Assembly (NCBI RefSeq): GCF_017352195.1
Contig: NZ_CP071445.1
Location: forward strand, 248,001 to 312,000
Direction of reading: 5' to 3'
Length of the DNA stretch: 64,000 nt
From: Sedimentibacter sp. zth1
GTDB taxonomy: Bacteria; Bacillota; Clostridia; Tissierellales; Sedimentibacteraceae
Position numbers and translations under genes: made by a program
The notes under the pieces: model-generated
Told to the model about the DNA's origin: nothing
Database searches by the model: none
Seen by the model: only the letters and a program-made list of their open reading frames with translations
In this document: positions 63,923 to 64,000 of the stretch, in pieces
Layout: every line of letters starts with the position of its first letter
Numbering within the stretch: the first letter of the stretch is position 1

Positions 63923-64000
63923 ATGAGCAAAAAAATACCTGTAGGATTATCAAACAAGCATGTACATTTATCACAGGCGCATCTTAATATTCTTTTTGGT
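63923..64000 (+). CDS. PduL-type phosphate propanoyltransferase, 5' end (partial)
   Basis: The last 26 codons of the window start at ATG 63923 behind AAAGGAG and read (M)SKKIPVGLSNKHVHLSQ followed by AHLNILFG. The VxxSNxHVHLSxxxLxxLFG block is the N-terminal signature of PduL phosphotransacylases, including one of the two zinc-binding His pairs (HVH). PduL makes acyl phosphate from acyl-CoA, either in bacterial microcompartments or in cytosolic acetate or propionate formation. No encapsulation peptide precedes the domain. The gene continues beyond the window. Confidence 0.88.
   Translation, partial: MSKKIPVGLSNKHVHLSQAHLNILFG

Noticed and set aside
1-64000. Search for CRISPR arrays, tRNA/rRNA genes, transposases, integrases and prophage genes
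   Set aside because: No regularly spaced repeats, cloverleaf-like genes, rRNA segments or mobile-element proteins were recognised in reading; a tRNA or repeat scan would settle this.

Overview
The window looks like chromosomal DNA of a low-GC, anaerobic, monoderm Firmicute, most likely class Clostridia. The evidence is strongly AT-rich DNA, consistent strong AGGAGG-type ribosome binding sites, frequent TTG starts, a T-box leader in front of pheST, FtsE/FtsX with a secreted M23 hydrolase, CsaB/LtaS-type cell-wall genes, and a MurE with the DNPR motif of enzymes that add meso-diaminopimelate. No rRNA, tRNA, CRISPR array, integrase or insertion sequence was seen, so this reads as core chromosome with some accessory operons. 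All assignments come from reading the sequence; no database search was possible.

Left part (1-10.8 kb, mostly minus strand): a small Cys-rich membrane protein, a DUF378 protein, a TldE/TldD pair, a DUF3343 protein beside an unknown 97-residue protein, an unknown secreted protein, and then the most unusual locus: a four-gene minus-strand operon of three SPFH (HflK/HflC-like) membrane proteins and a P1B-type metal ATPase with a CPCGH motif. It has its own promoter, followed by an operator-like inverted repeat.

Middle (11-34 kb, mostly plus strand): an envelope-polymer operon (LtaS-like sulfatase, DUF5693, CsaB, WecG/TagA); a sugar-phosphate module (transaldolase-like aldolase and split transketolase); a PrcB-type lipid-free membrane protein; ftsE-ftsX-M23 hydrolase for controlled wall cleavage; a convergent FtsH-like protease lacking the extracytoplasmic domain; infC-rpmI-rplT with an attenuator leader and an ATT start; ktrB-ktrA potassium uptake; an rRNA methyltransferase; pheST behind a Phe T-box; and lgt.

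34-49.5 kb is the division and cell wall (dcw) cluster: mraZ, rsmH, ftsL, a PASTA transpeptidase, murE, mraY, murD, ftsW, murG, murA, divIB, two DUF881 genes, sbp and ftsZ. murF, murC and ftsA are not in it.

Right part (49.6-64 kb): an ABC-F ATPase with a degenerate second nucleotide site; a cupin XRE regulator; a GntR/FCD regulator in front of an oligopeptide transporter operon (oppABCDF); a lipoprotein of the serine beta-lactamase fold; a second TldD/TldE pair; an unknown membrane protein with a possible Mrr-like nuclease-fold domain, whose start region lies in a perfect hairpin; and the first 26 codons of a PduL-type phosphotransacylase. The peptide transporter, serine hydrolase and second TldD/E pair may form a peptide import and processing neighbourhood.
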